Positions 9,099 through 19,433 of a DNA stretch of 64,000 bases are shown piece by piece; the first letter of the stretch is position 1, and the number at the start of each line of letters is the position of its first letter. A program made the translations under genes and the position numbers. The stretch is from the NCBI GenBank assembly GCA_019637805.1, contig JAHBVB010000001.1:695875-759874 (forward strand), in the 5' to 3' direction. The notes under the pieces were generated by a model. That model was not told where the DNA came from. It did not search any database and was given only the letters and a program-made list of their open reading frames with translations. This DNA is from Anaerolineales bacterium. Lineage in GTDB: Bacteria > Chloroflexota > Anaerolineae > Anaerolineales > UBA11579.

Positions 9099-10069
9099 TG
9101 GTTCTCCGTAGTGCTCGGAACCCCGAGAGGATTGTTCGCTTTGCCGGTCAGCAGGCGGTAGAGCTGCAGCGCAGCTTCCAGCACGCCAATGCCCAACACG
9201 ATCCACAAGGCGAATTTGACGATGGCATCCACAATGCCGATTTCAACGATGACCGCATTCTGCACGATGGTGTAAAGCACGAAGAGGCCGGCCAGAGACA
9301 GGGCCAATTCCAGCGCACGCAGGCGGCGCGTCCAACGCCCAGCCCGGTAGAGCAGGGCTTTTAGTCCCAGTTCCCCGGCCCACAGGGCGCTCAGCCAGGG
9401 CACATAGGCCAGAAAACTGGCTGACAGCATGGGCATCACGCCGAAACCGTCGTCGTGCCAGCCCACAATGCCGATCCAGTGCGGCACGAAGTTGAAGACC
9501 AGCAGCGCCGCGATCATAAAGAAGATGCCCACCAGCAGTTCCGTGCGGTTGATGCGGTCAGGGTCTTTGACCGCCGGCAGCTTGTGCGGGTCCCAGTCGG
9601 CCCCGGTTTTGGCGGGCTTGATCCACCCCAGGCCTTCCAGCAGGTAAAAGACGAAAGCCACAAGGCCGAAGTTGAGCAGCATGGTCTCCACATAAGACCC
9701 CAGGAACCCAGCCAGTTCGGTGAGGCCGAGGCCGCCCTGGTTGAGGCGCAGGCCCAGCCCGACCAGATAGACCAGCGTAACCACCACCGCCGCGATCCCG
9801 TAACTGAGCCGGAAGGCGGGGAAGGCCGGCGGGCTGATCAGGAACTGCTCGGTGTGGTAGCGGGCGGCCAGTTCCTCGGGGTGGCCGTATTCTTTCAGCA
9901 GCTCGGCCACGCGGCCGGTATCGGCCGGGTTATCTGCTTCCAGGCCGCGGGCGGCCAGCTCGTCCAACAGCAGGCTGCGCAGTTCCAGCTGCACATCCGT
10001 CCGGCTGCGCCGCGGCAGGTGGGCGCCCACTTCGTGGACATAGCGTTCAATCAGGTTGTGTTCGTTCAT
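9095..10069 (-). CDS. HAAS-domain membrane protein, first paralog
   Basis: 324 residues from ATG 10069, which overlaps the PadR stop by ATGA. The N-terminal HAAS module (NLIERYVHEVGAHLPRRSRT, ELLKEYGHPEELAARYH) is followed by a multi-helix membrane region with the shared DWDPHKLPAVKDPDRIN loop. HAAS modules are thought to pass signals to linked membrane domains; no ligand is known. The three tandem copies have diverged strongly in the membrane part while keeping the loop and the first 75 residues, which points to an old local triplication. Confidence 0.82.
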   Translation of the reverse strand: MNEHNLIERYVHEVGAHLPRRSRTDVQLELRSLLLDELAARGLEADNPADTGRVAELLKEYGHPEELAARYHTEQFLISPPAFPAFRLSYGIAAVVVTLVYLVGLGLRLNQGGLGLTELAGFLGSYVETMLLNFGLVAFVFYLLEGLGWIKPAKTGADWDPHKLPAVKDPDRINRTELLVGIFFMIAALLVFNFVPHWIGIVGWHDDGFGVMPMLSASFLAYVPWLSALWAGELGLKALLYRAGRWTRRLRALELALSLAGLFVLYTIVQNAVIVEIGIVDAIVKFALWIVLGIGVLEAALQLYRLLTGKANNPLGVPSTTENQ

Positions 10070-10422
10070 TTCTTGCCTTCTCGCAGCAGGCCGCCCAGGG
10101 CGGCGCTCAGCGCCTGCCATTCTTGTTTAAGGTCTTGGAGCGCCTGCCGGCCCTGTGCGCTCAGGCGATAGTAGCGCCGCGGGCGCGCCTCGTCGGCCAG
10201 CTCCCACTCGCTTTCCAGCAGGCCCTGCGCCTCCAGACGGCGCAGCAACGGGTACAAGGTGCCCTCGGGGATCTCCAAAGCCTGGCTGGCCAGCTGCTGT
10301 TTGAGCGAATAGCCGTATTGCTTTTCGCTCAATTGGCTGAGCACGGCCAGCACCAGCGCGCCGCGGCGCAGCTCCAGGCTGAGGTTCTCCAGTAAAGCGG
10401 GGTACTCCTCTTGTGTTACCAT
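10066..10422 (-). CDS. PadR-family transcriptional regulator
   Basis: 118 residues. The winged-helix PadR pattern is complete: RGALVLAVLSQLSEKQYGYS, then LEIPEGTLYPLLRRLEAQGL (recognition helix region), SEWELADEARPRRYYRLSAQ (wing), and a short C-terminal dimerisation helix. PadR proteins usually repress their own operon and are released by small ligands. It is the first gene of a four-gene operon with three HAAS membrane proteins. A 19-bp operator-like palindrome lies between its -35 and -10 elements, so autoregulation is likely. The ATG at 10422 is only 7 bases past the -10 box, implying a leaderless or nearly leaderless mRNA. Confidence 0.93.
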   Translation of the reverse strand: MVTQEEYPALLENLSLELRRGALVLAVLSQLSEKQYGYSLKQQLASQALEIPEGTLYPLLRRLEAQGLLESEWELADEARPRRYYRLSAQGRQALQDLKQEWQALSAALGGLLREGKK

Positions 10423-10429
10423 GTGATGA

Positions 10430-10459
10430 ATATTACTGTATTACACACAGTATTGTCAA
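10430..10459 (-). promoter_or_regulatory. padR promoter with embedded operator palindrome
   Basis: On the minus strand TTGACA (10459-10454), an 18-bp spacer and TAATAT (10435-10430) make a near-consensus promoter. TACTGT (10434-10439) and ACAGTA (10447-10452) form an inverted repeat with a 7-bp spacer lying between the two promoter elements. A repressor bound there would block polymerase. The ATG starts at 10422. Confidence 0.8.
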
Positions 10460-10470
10460 CAGCAAACATC

Positions 10471-10500
10471 AAAAGAGCGCAGGCGATTTGCCTGCGCTCT
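10471..10500 (-). terminator. Intrinsic terminator of the SDR gene
   Basis: AGAGCGCAGGC (10474-10484) pairs perfectly with GCCTGCGCTCT (10490-10500) over a 5-nt loop. On the minus strand a short U4 run follows. It lies 22 bp after the SDR stop codon. Confidence 0.7.
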
Positions 10501-10522
10501 GGATACCGGTGGAACTCTTTGC

Positions 10523-11326
10523 TTATTGCAGCAGTTTCTTCATCTGTTTCTGGATGAAGCGCGTGGCTGCTCCGGGGTTCAGCCGGTAGAACAGGTTCAT
10601 CATCTTGGAGTCATTGCCCACGAAGGCCTGGAACTTGTTCTTCTCCATGGCGGCGATGATCTGCTGCGCGGCGGAAGCCGCGCTGGTCATCGACATGCCC
10701 GAGGACTCGGCGCTGTCCGCCCCGGCCATGCGCACGCCAGAGTTCTTGGCGATGTCGGTGGCGATGGCGCCAGGGAAGATGACTGTCACGCCCACCTGGG
10801 TCTCCAACAGCTCGGCGTACAGCCCTTCGGTGAGCAGCTTGACCGCCGCCTTGGTGGCGCCGTACAGCGTCTGCCCGGGGAAGGGGAAGAAGCCGCCCAT
10901 GCTGGAGACATTGACCACATGCGCCTCGGGCCGCTTGAGCAACTCCGGCAGGAAGCTTTTGACCATGTAGATCTGGCTGTAGAGGTTGACGTGCAGCACG
11001 CGCTCGATGTCTTTGTAGTCCAGGTCGTTGAAGGGCACGAAGGGCTGGATGATGCCGGCGTTGTTGATGATGGCGTCCACCGCGCCGTGGGCGGCGATGA
11101 CTTGGGCGGGCAGCGCTTCGACCTTGGCCTTATCGCTCAGGTCTAGCACATGCGTCGAGATGCGCTCCTCGGCCGCGCCGGCCTGGGCCAGCGTCTCTTG
11201 CAGGCCGCTCTGGCTCACATCCACCGCCGCCACGCGGGCGCCTTGGTCCAGCAGGGCCAGCACCAGCGCCCGGCCGATGCCGCTGCCGGCGCCGGTGACC
11301 ACAATCACTTTGTCTTGTACTTTCAT
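10523..11326 (-). CDS. Short-chain dehydrogenase/reductase, classical type
   Basis: 267 residues from ATG 11326 with AAAGGAA upstream. Classical SDR hallmarks: VTGAGSGIGRALVLALLDQG (cofactor loop), IINNAGI, and SSMGGFF with YGATK, the catalytic Ser-Tyr-Lys set. A C-terminal helical stretch (FYRLNPGAATRFIQKQMKKL) is typical of fatty acyl or sterol-type reductases that touch membranes. Substrate unknown. It forms a single-gene unit closed by its own terminator, with a small membrane protein upstream. Confidence 0.88.
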   Translation of the reverse strand: MKVQDKVIVVTGAGSGIGRALVLALLDQGARVAAVDVSQSGLQETLAQAGAAEERISTHVLDLSDKAKVEALPAQVIAAHGAVDAIINNAGIIQPFVPFNDLDYKDIERVLHVNLYSQIYMVKSFLPELLKRPEAHVVNVSSMGGFFPFPGQTLYGATKAAVKLLTEGLYAELLETQVGVTVIFPGAIATDIAKNSGVRMAGADSAESSGMSMTSAASAAQQIIAAMEKNKFQAFVGNDSKMMNLFYRLNPGAATRFIQKQMKKLLQ

Positions 11327-11396
11327 TGCTGTTCCTTTGATAGAGGCTGTTTCTATTGCCTCCATTGTAGAGCGGCGGCCGTCGCCTGGGATGGGT

Positions 11397-11684
11397 CTAT
11401 TGTCCTGTGATCAGCGCCTTCCGGCCGTGACCTCGCGCCATGGCCCGCAGGAAGCTGCCGAAGGCCGGCCACCAGACCAGGTCGTTGAACACGATCACCC
11501 AGCCGAAGGCGGGCGCGTAGACCAGCACGAACATGCCCACCACCTGCCAGATCGCCGTGTCCGCCGGCGGCGGCATGCCGATCCAACTGAACAGTGCGGC
11601 GGGGAAGAAGATATTCAGCGCGCCCCAGAACAGGTTGTACAGCGCGGCCGCGTAGAACCAGGGGCGGTATTTGTCCATCTGCAT
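11397..11684 (-). CDS. Small membrane protein, unknown function
   Basis: 95 residues from ATG 11684, chosen because GAAGGAG lies 7 bases upstream. Three hydrophobic segments: YAAALYNLFWGALNIFF, AIWQVVGMFVLVYAPAFGWV and a shorter one around NDLVWWPAFGSFL. The last 15 residues are basic and hydrophilic. No known family assigned. It lies 70 bp upstream of the SDR on the same strand and could be co-transcribed. It is the last high-GC gene before the A+T-rich DUF262 island. Confidence 0.65.
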   Translation of the reverse strand: MQMDKYRPWFYAAALYNLFWGALNIFFPAALFSWIGMPPPADTAIWQVVGMFVLVYAPAFGWVIVFNDLVWWPAFGSFLRAMARGHGRKALITGQ

Positions 11685-11856
11685 CGTGCGGCTCCTTCGG
11701 GTAGCGTACTGCTTCGAAGCTGCCCCCGGCAAAGCTCGACAGGTGAATTCTTGGGCACGGCAACCACATGTGAATTATATCACTATCGAAGTGTTATCTA
11801 GCTCTCTTTTTATGCGTAAAATTGACAAACACGCCTAAATTCAAAGGGAGACACTA

Positions 11857-13527
11857 GTGGAAGCTCGCAACCGACAATTACCTGACTGGTTAACAAGAGT
11901 AAGGACCGGCCAAATTCAGCTGCCTAGGTTTCAAAGATTAGAAGCTTGGGGCTACAGAGAAATTACAGACTTACTCAATGCAATGCTTCGTGGTTTACCT
12001 GTTGGCTCTTTCCTCATCCTGGGGGTTGGTAACGAGATACCCTTTCAGTCGAGAACTATTTCTGGAGTAACAAAAGTTTCAGAAAGCACAACAGAACTGC
12101 TTTTAGATGGGCAACAGAGAATTACAGCTATCTGGAGAGCGCTAACCGATGACTATAGCGACAGAAAATATTTTGTCTCTGTTATCCCAAACCAGGAAGA
12201 TGATACAGAAATAATGTCAGTTAATCGTTGGGAGCGTGACGGTAAAAGATTTCCAGCATGGGCAGATGAACCACGTGCGAGTTGGGAAAGGGGGTTTATA
12301 CCCATAAGTCTTTTGTTGCCAGGTGATGTGGGAGAAAAGAACATGGATGATTGGGTGGATGCGGCAATCGGCAATGATTCCACCGAAAACAAAAATCTCA
12401 CAAATTTGATTTTAAAGTTACGTCAAAAAATTGCTACATATAACCTTCCCTTCTTATCCCTACCTATAGAGACACCGCGAGAAGTAGCACTTGAAGTCTT
12501 TATCAAGATGAATACTCGCACAGTTAGATTAACAACATTTGATATTATCGTCGCTCAAGTCGAGGATGCAGTTGGAGAATCCTTGCATGATCTAGTAGAG
12601 AGTTTAGCAAGTACGGTTCCAGGTTTATCTTCTTACGATACACCCGAAGATATTGTGCTGGGAAGCATGGCTTTGTTTCAAGACCGGGTCCCAAATCAGA
12701 CCGGCTATTTAGGAATGGATTTCAGAAAAGTAGTAAACGACTGGCCAAAGATGGTTTCTGCTGCTCAAAAGGCTGTAGACTTCCTTGAGCAGGAACGCGT
12801 TTTTGACAACTCCCGCTTACCAACCGAGAGTATTCTTGCTCCGCTTATAGTTGCTTGGTCACATGTTTCCAATGATCCCGACGAGATTGGGAATGCTCAA
12901 ATCTTATTGCGAAAATATCTGTGGCGGTCTTTCTTTACAGACCGATATGAGCGTGCTGCTGCAACAGCTAGCTTACAGGATTATAGGGCTATTCGTGATT
13001 ACCTTACCGGGTCGGCACCAGAAGAAAACATACCATGTCTAAATGAAGCACAACACCCGCTTCCCACTATCGAATCCATTGAACAAGCTGGCTGGCCAAA
13101 GAAGAGAGATAGACTTGCAAGAGCAGTTTTGATGGTTTCGCTAATTCGGGGAGCTCTTGATATAGCCGATGGGTCACAAGTGACTAGAAGTAACGTAATT
13201 AAGCGCGAGTACCATCATCTATTCCCTATCGGCTTTTTACGTCAAAAGGGATACGATGAACAGCTTGCAAACAGGGCGTTAAATTGCGCATTAATCAGCT
13301 GGAAAACTAATAGAAAGGTGGCCGCAAAAGACCCAATAGATTATTTACGGGAGCGGGCGGACGCCAGCAACTTAGGAGAAAAAGAAATAGAGCGACGCCT
13401 TAAGTCCCACTCTATTGACTTTAAGGATCTCTCAAGCTCTGAATATAAGGATTTCCTGCACAATAGGGCAACGGGTATGAAACAAATCATAGATGCTCTG
13501 TGCAATGGGACAAATGCAAATGCATAG
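11857..13527 (+). CDS. DUF262/HNH protein, GmrSD-like type IV restriction factor
   Basis: 556 residues from GTG 11857 with AAAGGGAG 6 bases upstream. The N-terminal half is DUF262 (GmrS-like): LPRFQRLEAWGYREITDLLN and the nucleotide-motif DGQQR at residues 84-88. About residues 450-500 carry YHHLFPIGFLRQKGY, with a later Asn-Arg-Lys segment (SWKTNRKVAAKDP), resembling the DUF1524 HNH nuclease of GmrD. In the known GmrSD system the two parts cut modified (glucosylated) phage DNA using NTP. The gene is visibly richer in A+T than all neighbours and has different codon use, implying recent acquisition. A solo defence gene is the best reading. Confidence 0.82.
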   Translation: MEARNRQLPDWLTRVRTGQIQLPRFQRLEAWGYREITDLLNAMLRGLPVGSFLILGVGNEIPFQSRTISGVTKVSESTTELLLDGQQRITAIWRALTDDYSDRKYFVSVIPNQEDDTEIMSVNRWERDGKRFPAWADEPRASWERGFIPISLLLPGDVGEKNMDDWVDAAIGNDSTENKNLTNLILKLRQKIATYNLPFLSLPIETPREVALEVFIKMNTRTVRLTTFDIIVAQVEDAVGESLHDLVESLASTVPGLSSYDTPEDIVLGSMALFQDRVPNQTGYLGMDFRKVVNDWPKMVSAAQKAVDFLEQERVFDNSRLPTESILAPLIVAWSHVSNDPDEIGNAQILLRKYLWRSFFTDRYERAAATASLQDYRAIRDYLTGSAPEENIPCLNEAQHPLPTIESIEQAGWPKKRDRLARAVLMVSLIRGALDIADGSQVTRSNVIKREYHHLFPIGFLRQKGYDEQLANRALNCALISWKTNRKVAAKDPIDYLRERADASNLGEKEIERRLKSHSIDFKDLSSSEYKDFLHNRATGMKQIIDALCNGTNANA

Positions 13528-13620
13528 GATTCACTAGGGTTTTACTTTTTTGTGCATGTGGCTAATATCCAAAATCAAAGCAAGGAAAGCAAACGACTCC
13601 CTGCTTTTCTAACACGATTC

Positions 13621-13652
13621 TTGTATACCCTTGCAACCCACTCCTATATAAT
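13621..13652 (+). promoter_or_regulatory. Probable clpC promoter
   Basis: TTGTAT at 13621-13626 and overlapping TATATA/TATAAT at 13645-13652 (18-20 bp spacer) lie about 45 bp before the clpC start. A weak hairpin (AAAGCA/TGCTTT near 13585-13610) upstream may end the DUF262 transcript. Confidence 0.45.
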
Positions 13653-13696
13653 CCTGCCAACGCCCCAATGCGTTTCTTTAAAGGTAGGTACTGATT

Positions 13697-16167
<2,471 letters not shown>

Positions 16168-16171
<4 letters not shown>

Positions 16172-16200
16172 CTAGCGGTGGGCAACTAGCCGCTAGCTAG
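16168..16200. repeat. Inverted repeat overlapping the clpC stop codon
   Basis: CTAGCTAGCGG (16168-16178) is repeated inverted and perfectly at 16190-16200, separated by 11 bases. The clpC stop TAG lies in the left arm. Each arm contains the self-complementary core CTAGCTAG, so alternative pairings are possible. Confidence 0.75.
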
Positions 16201-16230
16201 TAGCAAAGATGGGGGATGCTTGAAGCGACT

Positions 16231-16264
16231 AAAAAGCCGCCCCGTTTCGGGGCGGCTTTTATTT
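16231..16264 (+). terminator. clpC terminator
   Basis: AAAAGCCGCCCCG and CGGGGCGGCTTTT (16232-16260) form a perfect 13-bp stem with a 3-nt TTT loop, followed by a T-rich stretch. Confidence 0.92.
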
Positions 16265-16293
16265 TAGGCACAGTAGCCCATCAAAAAAGGCTG

Positions 16294-16302
16294 TGCTAAA
16301 AT
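16294..16302 (+). promoter_or_regulatory. Extended -10 promoter of the propeller-sortase gene
   Basis: TGCTAAAAT (16294-16302) matches an extended -10 box. It is 18 bases before ATG 16320, giving a leader of about ten nucleotides and arguing against a GTG start at 16293. Confidence 0.5.
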
Positions 16303-16319
16303 TTACACTTCTTACAAAT

Positions 16320-17966
16320 ATGCAAAGGCGTCTGGCGACCCTCTTTGTGCTTCTGCTCAGCCTGATTAACATCGGCGTTGTTAAGGCTGCCACTAGCGCC
16401 CAGATCGTGGACAACGCCGCTGATGTGGGGTATTACACCGCGCTGGATGTCGATTCAAACGGCAATGCGGTTATTGCTTATTACGACAGGAGCAACTCCT
16501 CACTAAAGATTGCTTTCTGCAATGACAAAGCCTGCAGCAGCCCAACCACAAAGACCCTGGTGGCCGGTGTGGGTGGACAAGGCACATTTACCAGCATGAA
16601 GCTGGACGCCAGCAACCAGCCCGTCATCAGCTACTACACATTCCCAGTTGAAACACTGCACCTGCTGCGCTGCACCGACCCGGCCTGCAACGGCTTCAGC
16701 GACGTGACCGTAGACAGCGGCGGGGTGGGTTCGTACACTTCGCTTGCGCTGGCGGGCAACAATCCCGTGATCAGCTACTATGATGGCGGAAACGGTGAAT
16801 TGAAGGTGGCAATTTGCACCAACGCTGACTGCAGCGCCAGCAACATCCATTCACTTACCGCTTCGGCCAGCGATGTAGGTATGTTCAGTTCACTTCAGTT
16901 GGATTCAAGTGGTTTTCCCGTGATCAGCTACTACGATGCCACTGCAGACAGCGTGCGCTTGCTGCGCTGTACTGCGGCCAACTGCTCTGTGATCACCGAC
17001 TTCCTAGTAGATGCCAGCAGCCATGTAGGCTTCAATGGCATCTCGTTGCAGTTGAACGCGGCCGGGTATCCGCTGATGAGTTATTACGATTTGACCAACC
17101 AGCGTCTCAAACTGGCCCATTGCATTGATGTGTCCTGCAGCGGGTCCCCTACTGTGAGGGTAGTGGATGATGCGGCCAATGTGGGGCAGTACTCCTCCAT
17201 GAAGCTGGATGGCAGCCTGCCGGTGATCAGCTATTACGATGAAACCAACGGGGACCTCAAACTGGCCCGCTGCGCCGACGCCAACTGCGTCTCGGCAACC
17301 ATCAGCGTAGTGGACAGCACCGGCGATGTGGGCTGGGATACCTCCCTGCAGTTGGGCAGCGCCTACATCAGCTACTATGATGTGACCAACAGCGCGCTGA
17401 AGATGGCCTTCGTCCCAGACGTCTCAACGGCAGCAGCGCAGGCCAGCCCGCGTAGCCCGCAAGCGCTGCCGGCCACCGGCTTCGCTCCGGGTGGCATGGC
17501 CGCTTTGCCACCGCAACGCGCCGAGTATGCCTCAACCGCCATCGGGTTGGCCATCCCCGCGCTGGATGTGCAGACCACCGTGGTTGGCGTGCCGCTGGTC
17601 GACGGCCAATGGGATGTGAGCTGGCTGGGCGACCAAGCCGGCTACCTGCAAGGCACCACCTGGCCTACCTGGGTCGGCAACAGCGTGCTCACCGGTCACG
17701 TCTGGGACAGTGACAACACGCCGGGCGTGTTTGCTGAGCTGCACAACTTGAAATACGGCGACCGGGTGGAGATACGCGCCGATGGGCGCACATACGTCTA
17801 CGAAGTGCGCAGTTCCCAGCTGGTCTCGCAGAAGAACCTGAACATCCTCAAACGCAATGACGGCTACGCCTGGCTGACCCTGCTCACCTGTGAAGGTTTT
17901 GATCCGGGAACAGGCAACTACAACTATCGGCGGGCGGTATCCGCAGTTCTAGTAGAGGTCCACTAA
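16320..17966 (+). CDS. Secreted seven-repeat (propeller-like) protein fused to a sortase domain through an LPATG linker
   Basis: 548 residues. A signal peptide (RRLATLFVLLLSLINIGVV) is followed by seven repeats of about 50 residues centred on PVISYYD, six with a C-x4-C pair, resembling a seven-bladed beta-propeller. Residues 383-387 read LPATG in a linker (ALPATGFAPGGMAALPPQ). The C-terminal 140 residues are a sortase domain with SVLTGHVWD (H460), LLTCEGFD (C524) and YNYRRAV (R537), the His-Cys-Arg set of class D/E-like enzymes. It is thus an extracellular transpeptidase carrying its own sorting-like motif. ATG 16320 was chosen because a -10 box overlaps the earlier GTG. Confidence 0.85.
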   Translation: MQRRLATLFVLLLSLINIGVVKAATSAQIVDNAADVGYYTALDVDSNGNAVIAYYDRSNSSLKIAFCNDKACSSPTTKTLVAGVGGQGTFTSMKLDASNQPVISYYTFPVETLHLLRCTDPACNGFSDVTVDSGGVGSYTSLALAGNNPVISYYDGGNGELKVAICTNADCSASNIHSLTASASDVGMFSSLQLDSSGFPVISYYDATADSVRLLRCTAANCSVITDFLVDASSHVGFNGISLQLNAAGYPLMSYYDLTNQRLKLAHCIDVSCSGSPTVRVVDDAANVGQYSSMKLDGSLPVISYYDETNGDLKLARCADANCVSATISVVDSTGDVGWDTSLQLGSAYISYYDVTNSALKMAFVPDVSTAAAQASPRSPQALPATGFAPGGMAALPPQRAEYASTAIGLAIPALDVQTTVVGVPLVDGQWDVSWLGDQAGYLQGTTWPTWVGNSVLTGHVWDSDNTPGVFAELHNLKYGDRVEIRADGRTYVYEVRSSQLVSQKNLNILKRNDGYAWLTLLTCEGFDPGTGNYNYRRAVSAVLVEVH

Positions 17967-17991
17967 AAAACGCCCCGAAAGGGGCGTTTTT
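17964..17991. terminator. Bidirectional terminator
   Basis: AAAACGCCCC (17967-17976), loop GAAA, GGGGCGTTTT (17981-17990). It serves the sortase gene and the convergent lipoprotein gene. Confidence 0.9.
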
Positions 17992-18011
17992 ATGAGCAAG
18001 CTTGGCCGCGC

Positions 18012-18686
18012 CTAAGGCACGATGGCCACCAGCGCTTTCCAGGTGTCGGGACCAGCCACGCCGTCAGCGGTCAGGCCATAGTTACCTTGGAAGGATACCA
18101 AGGCGGTGCGGGTGGCGGGGCCAAAGGTGGCGTCCACATTGACGTTGTAGCCAAACTTGACCAGCAAGCGCTGCAGGGCGCGCACGCCCTGTCCGGTATC
18201 GCCCTGGCTGAGGGTACGGCCCTGAATCAGAGCGGCCCAGGTCTGCGGGCCAACGATACCGTCGGCGCCCAAGTTTTTGTCGTTCTGGAAAGCAATCACA
18301 CGCAGTCGGGTCTGTGGGCCGAACTGGCCATCCACGGTGACATCGTAGCCATGGGAACGCAGCAGGTGTTGGACGGCGAAGACCTCCGGTCCGCTATCCC
18401 CATTGCGCAACAACGGCCAGTCGGGGACTGGGTAAGCTGTAACGGTATAAGTAGCTGTGGGCGGGTTGGTTGCGGTGGGTTCCGGGGTGCTGCTGGCCGT
18501 TTCGACGGGCGTTTCAGTTGCGATCTCTACCGGCGTCTCGGTCGGCTGAGCCGTAAGCGTCTCGCGATGGGCGGCCTGCAAGGTCAATTCGACGGCCATC
18601 GCCATCGTGGTGGCCTGCGCCTCCGCAGAAACCCCCGTGCAGGCAACCAGCAATAGGGGGATGAGCAACAACCCGCAATATTTCAT
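18012..18686 (-). CDS. Lipoprotein with two peptidoglycan-binding (PGB_1) domains
   Basis: 224 residues from ATG 18686 (a TTG three codons upstream is less likely). The signal peptide ends in the lipobox LLVAC, so Cys is lipidated and the protein is anchored outside the membrane. A Thr/Pro/Glu-rich stalk covers about residues 50-90. Two PGB_1 repeats follow: SGPEVFAVQHLLRSHGYDV ... FGPQTRLRVIAFQ, and GQGVRALQRLLVKFGYNV ... FGPATRTALVSFQ. No catalytic domain is present, so it probably links the membrane to the cell wall or guides a partner hydrolase. It faces the sortase gene. Confidence 0.92.
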   Translation of the reverse strand: MKYCGLLLIPLLLVACTGVSAEAQATTMAMAVELTLQAAHRETLTAQPTETPVEIATETPVETASSTPEPTATNPPTATYTVTAYPVPDWPLLRNGDSGPEVFAVQHLLRSHGYDVTVDGQFGPQTRLRVIAFQNDKNLGADGIVGPQTWAALIQGRTLSQGDTGQGVRALQRLLVKFGYNVNVDATFGPATRTALVSFQGNYGLTADGVAGPDTWKALVAIVP

Positions 18687-18728
18687 GGTTTCCAATAAAA
18701 CGCTGATGGAAACCGACCTGTTACAGGG

Positions 18729-19424
18729 TTAACTGGTGATGGCCTGCTTGACCTCGGCGATGGCCTGGGTGACATGGATCTCACGCGGGCAGGCCTCGGT
18801 GCAGTTGAAAGCCGTGCGGCAGCGGAAGACGCCGCCGTGATCCGAGAGGATCTTGAGGCGGTCGTCGCCGGCCTGGTCTCGGCTGTCGAAAATGAAACGG
18901 TGCGCCGCCACCACGGCCGCCGGGCCGACATACTGGTCATCCGCCCAGAAGACCGGGCAGGACGTGGTGCAGGCGGCGCACATGATGCACTTGGTGGTGT
19001 CGTCAAAGCGCTCGCGCTGCTCCGGGCTTTGGCGGCGTTCCTTGCCGTCAGCCGGGATTTCGTCGTTGACCAGGAAAGGCATGACCGCCTTGTAGCTGTC
19101 AAAGAACGGCTCCATGTCCACGATCATGTCCTTGAGCACCGGCAAACCCAGGATCGGCTCCACGGTGATCTCACTGCCCACGTCTTTGACCAGCGCTTTG
19201 CAGGCCAGCATGTTGCGGCCGTTAATGCGCATGGCGTCGGAGCCGCAGACGCCGTGAGCACAGGAACGGCGATAGGACAAGGTGCCGTCGATGTGGCCCT
19301 TCACCTCTTCCAGCAGGTCGAGCACGCGGTCAGTCGGTTCAGCCTCTATGTTGTAGGTGTCGTAGGAGGGGACATTGCGTCCGGCCTCCGGGTTGTAGCG
19401 ATAGATTTTGAGATAAACCAGCAT
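18729..19424 (-). CDS. sdhB: Succinate dehydrogenase iron-sulfur subunit SdhB
   Basis: 231 residues. The N-terminal ferredoxin domain has SCAHGVCGSDAMRINGRNML followed by AC (2Fe-2S ligands). The C-terminal domain has CIMCAACTTSCP and FRCRTAFNCTEACPR (4Fe-4S and 3Fe-4S ligands). SdhB carries electrons from the flavin in SdhA to quinone at the membrane subunits. It is the last gene of sdhC-D-A-B and begins 9 bp after sdhA. The N-terminus is of the non-classical short type without targeting sequence. Confidence 0.96.
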   Translation of the reverse strand: MLVYLKIYRYNPEAGRNVPSYDTYNIEAEPTDRVLDLLEEVKGHIDGTLSYRRSCAHGVCGSDAMRINGRNMLACKALVKDVGSEITVEPILGLPVLKDMIVDMEPFFDSYKAVMPFLVNDEIPADGKERRQSPEQRERFDDTTKCIMCAACTTSCPVFWADDQYVGPAAVVAAHRFIFDSRDQAGDDRLKILSDHGGVFRCRTAFNCTEACPREIHVTQAIAEVKQAITS

Positions 19425-19433
19425 GGCGGCTCC

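Noticed and set aside
11740-13690. Direct repeats or att sites flanking the DUF262 island
   Set aside because: No convincing repeat pair was found at either boundary by eye.
16320-17460. CRISPR array or DNA tandem repeat in the 50-codon repeats of the sortase gene
   Set aside because: The repeats are protein-level only; nucleotide copies differ and there are no spacers. No CRISPR array was seen anywhere in the window.
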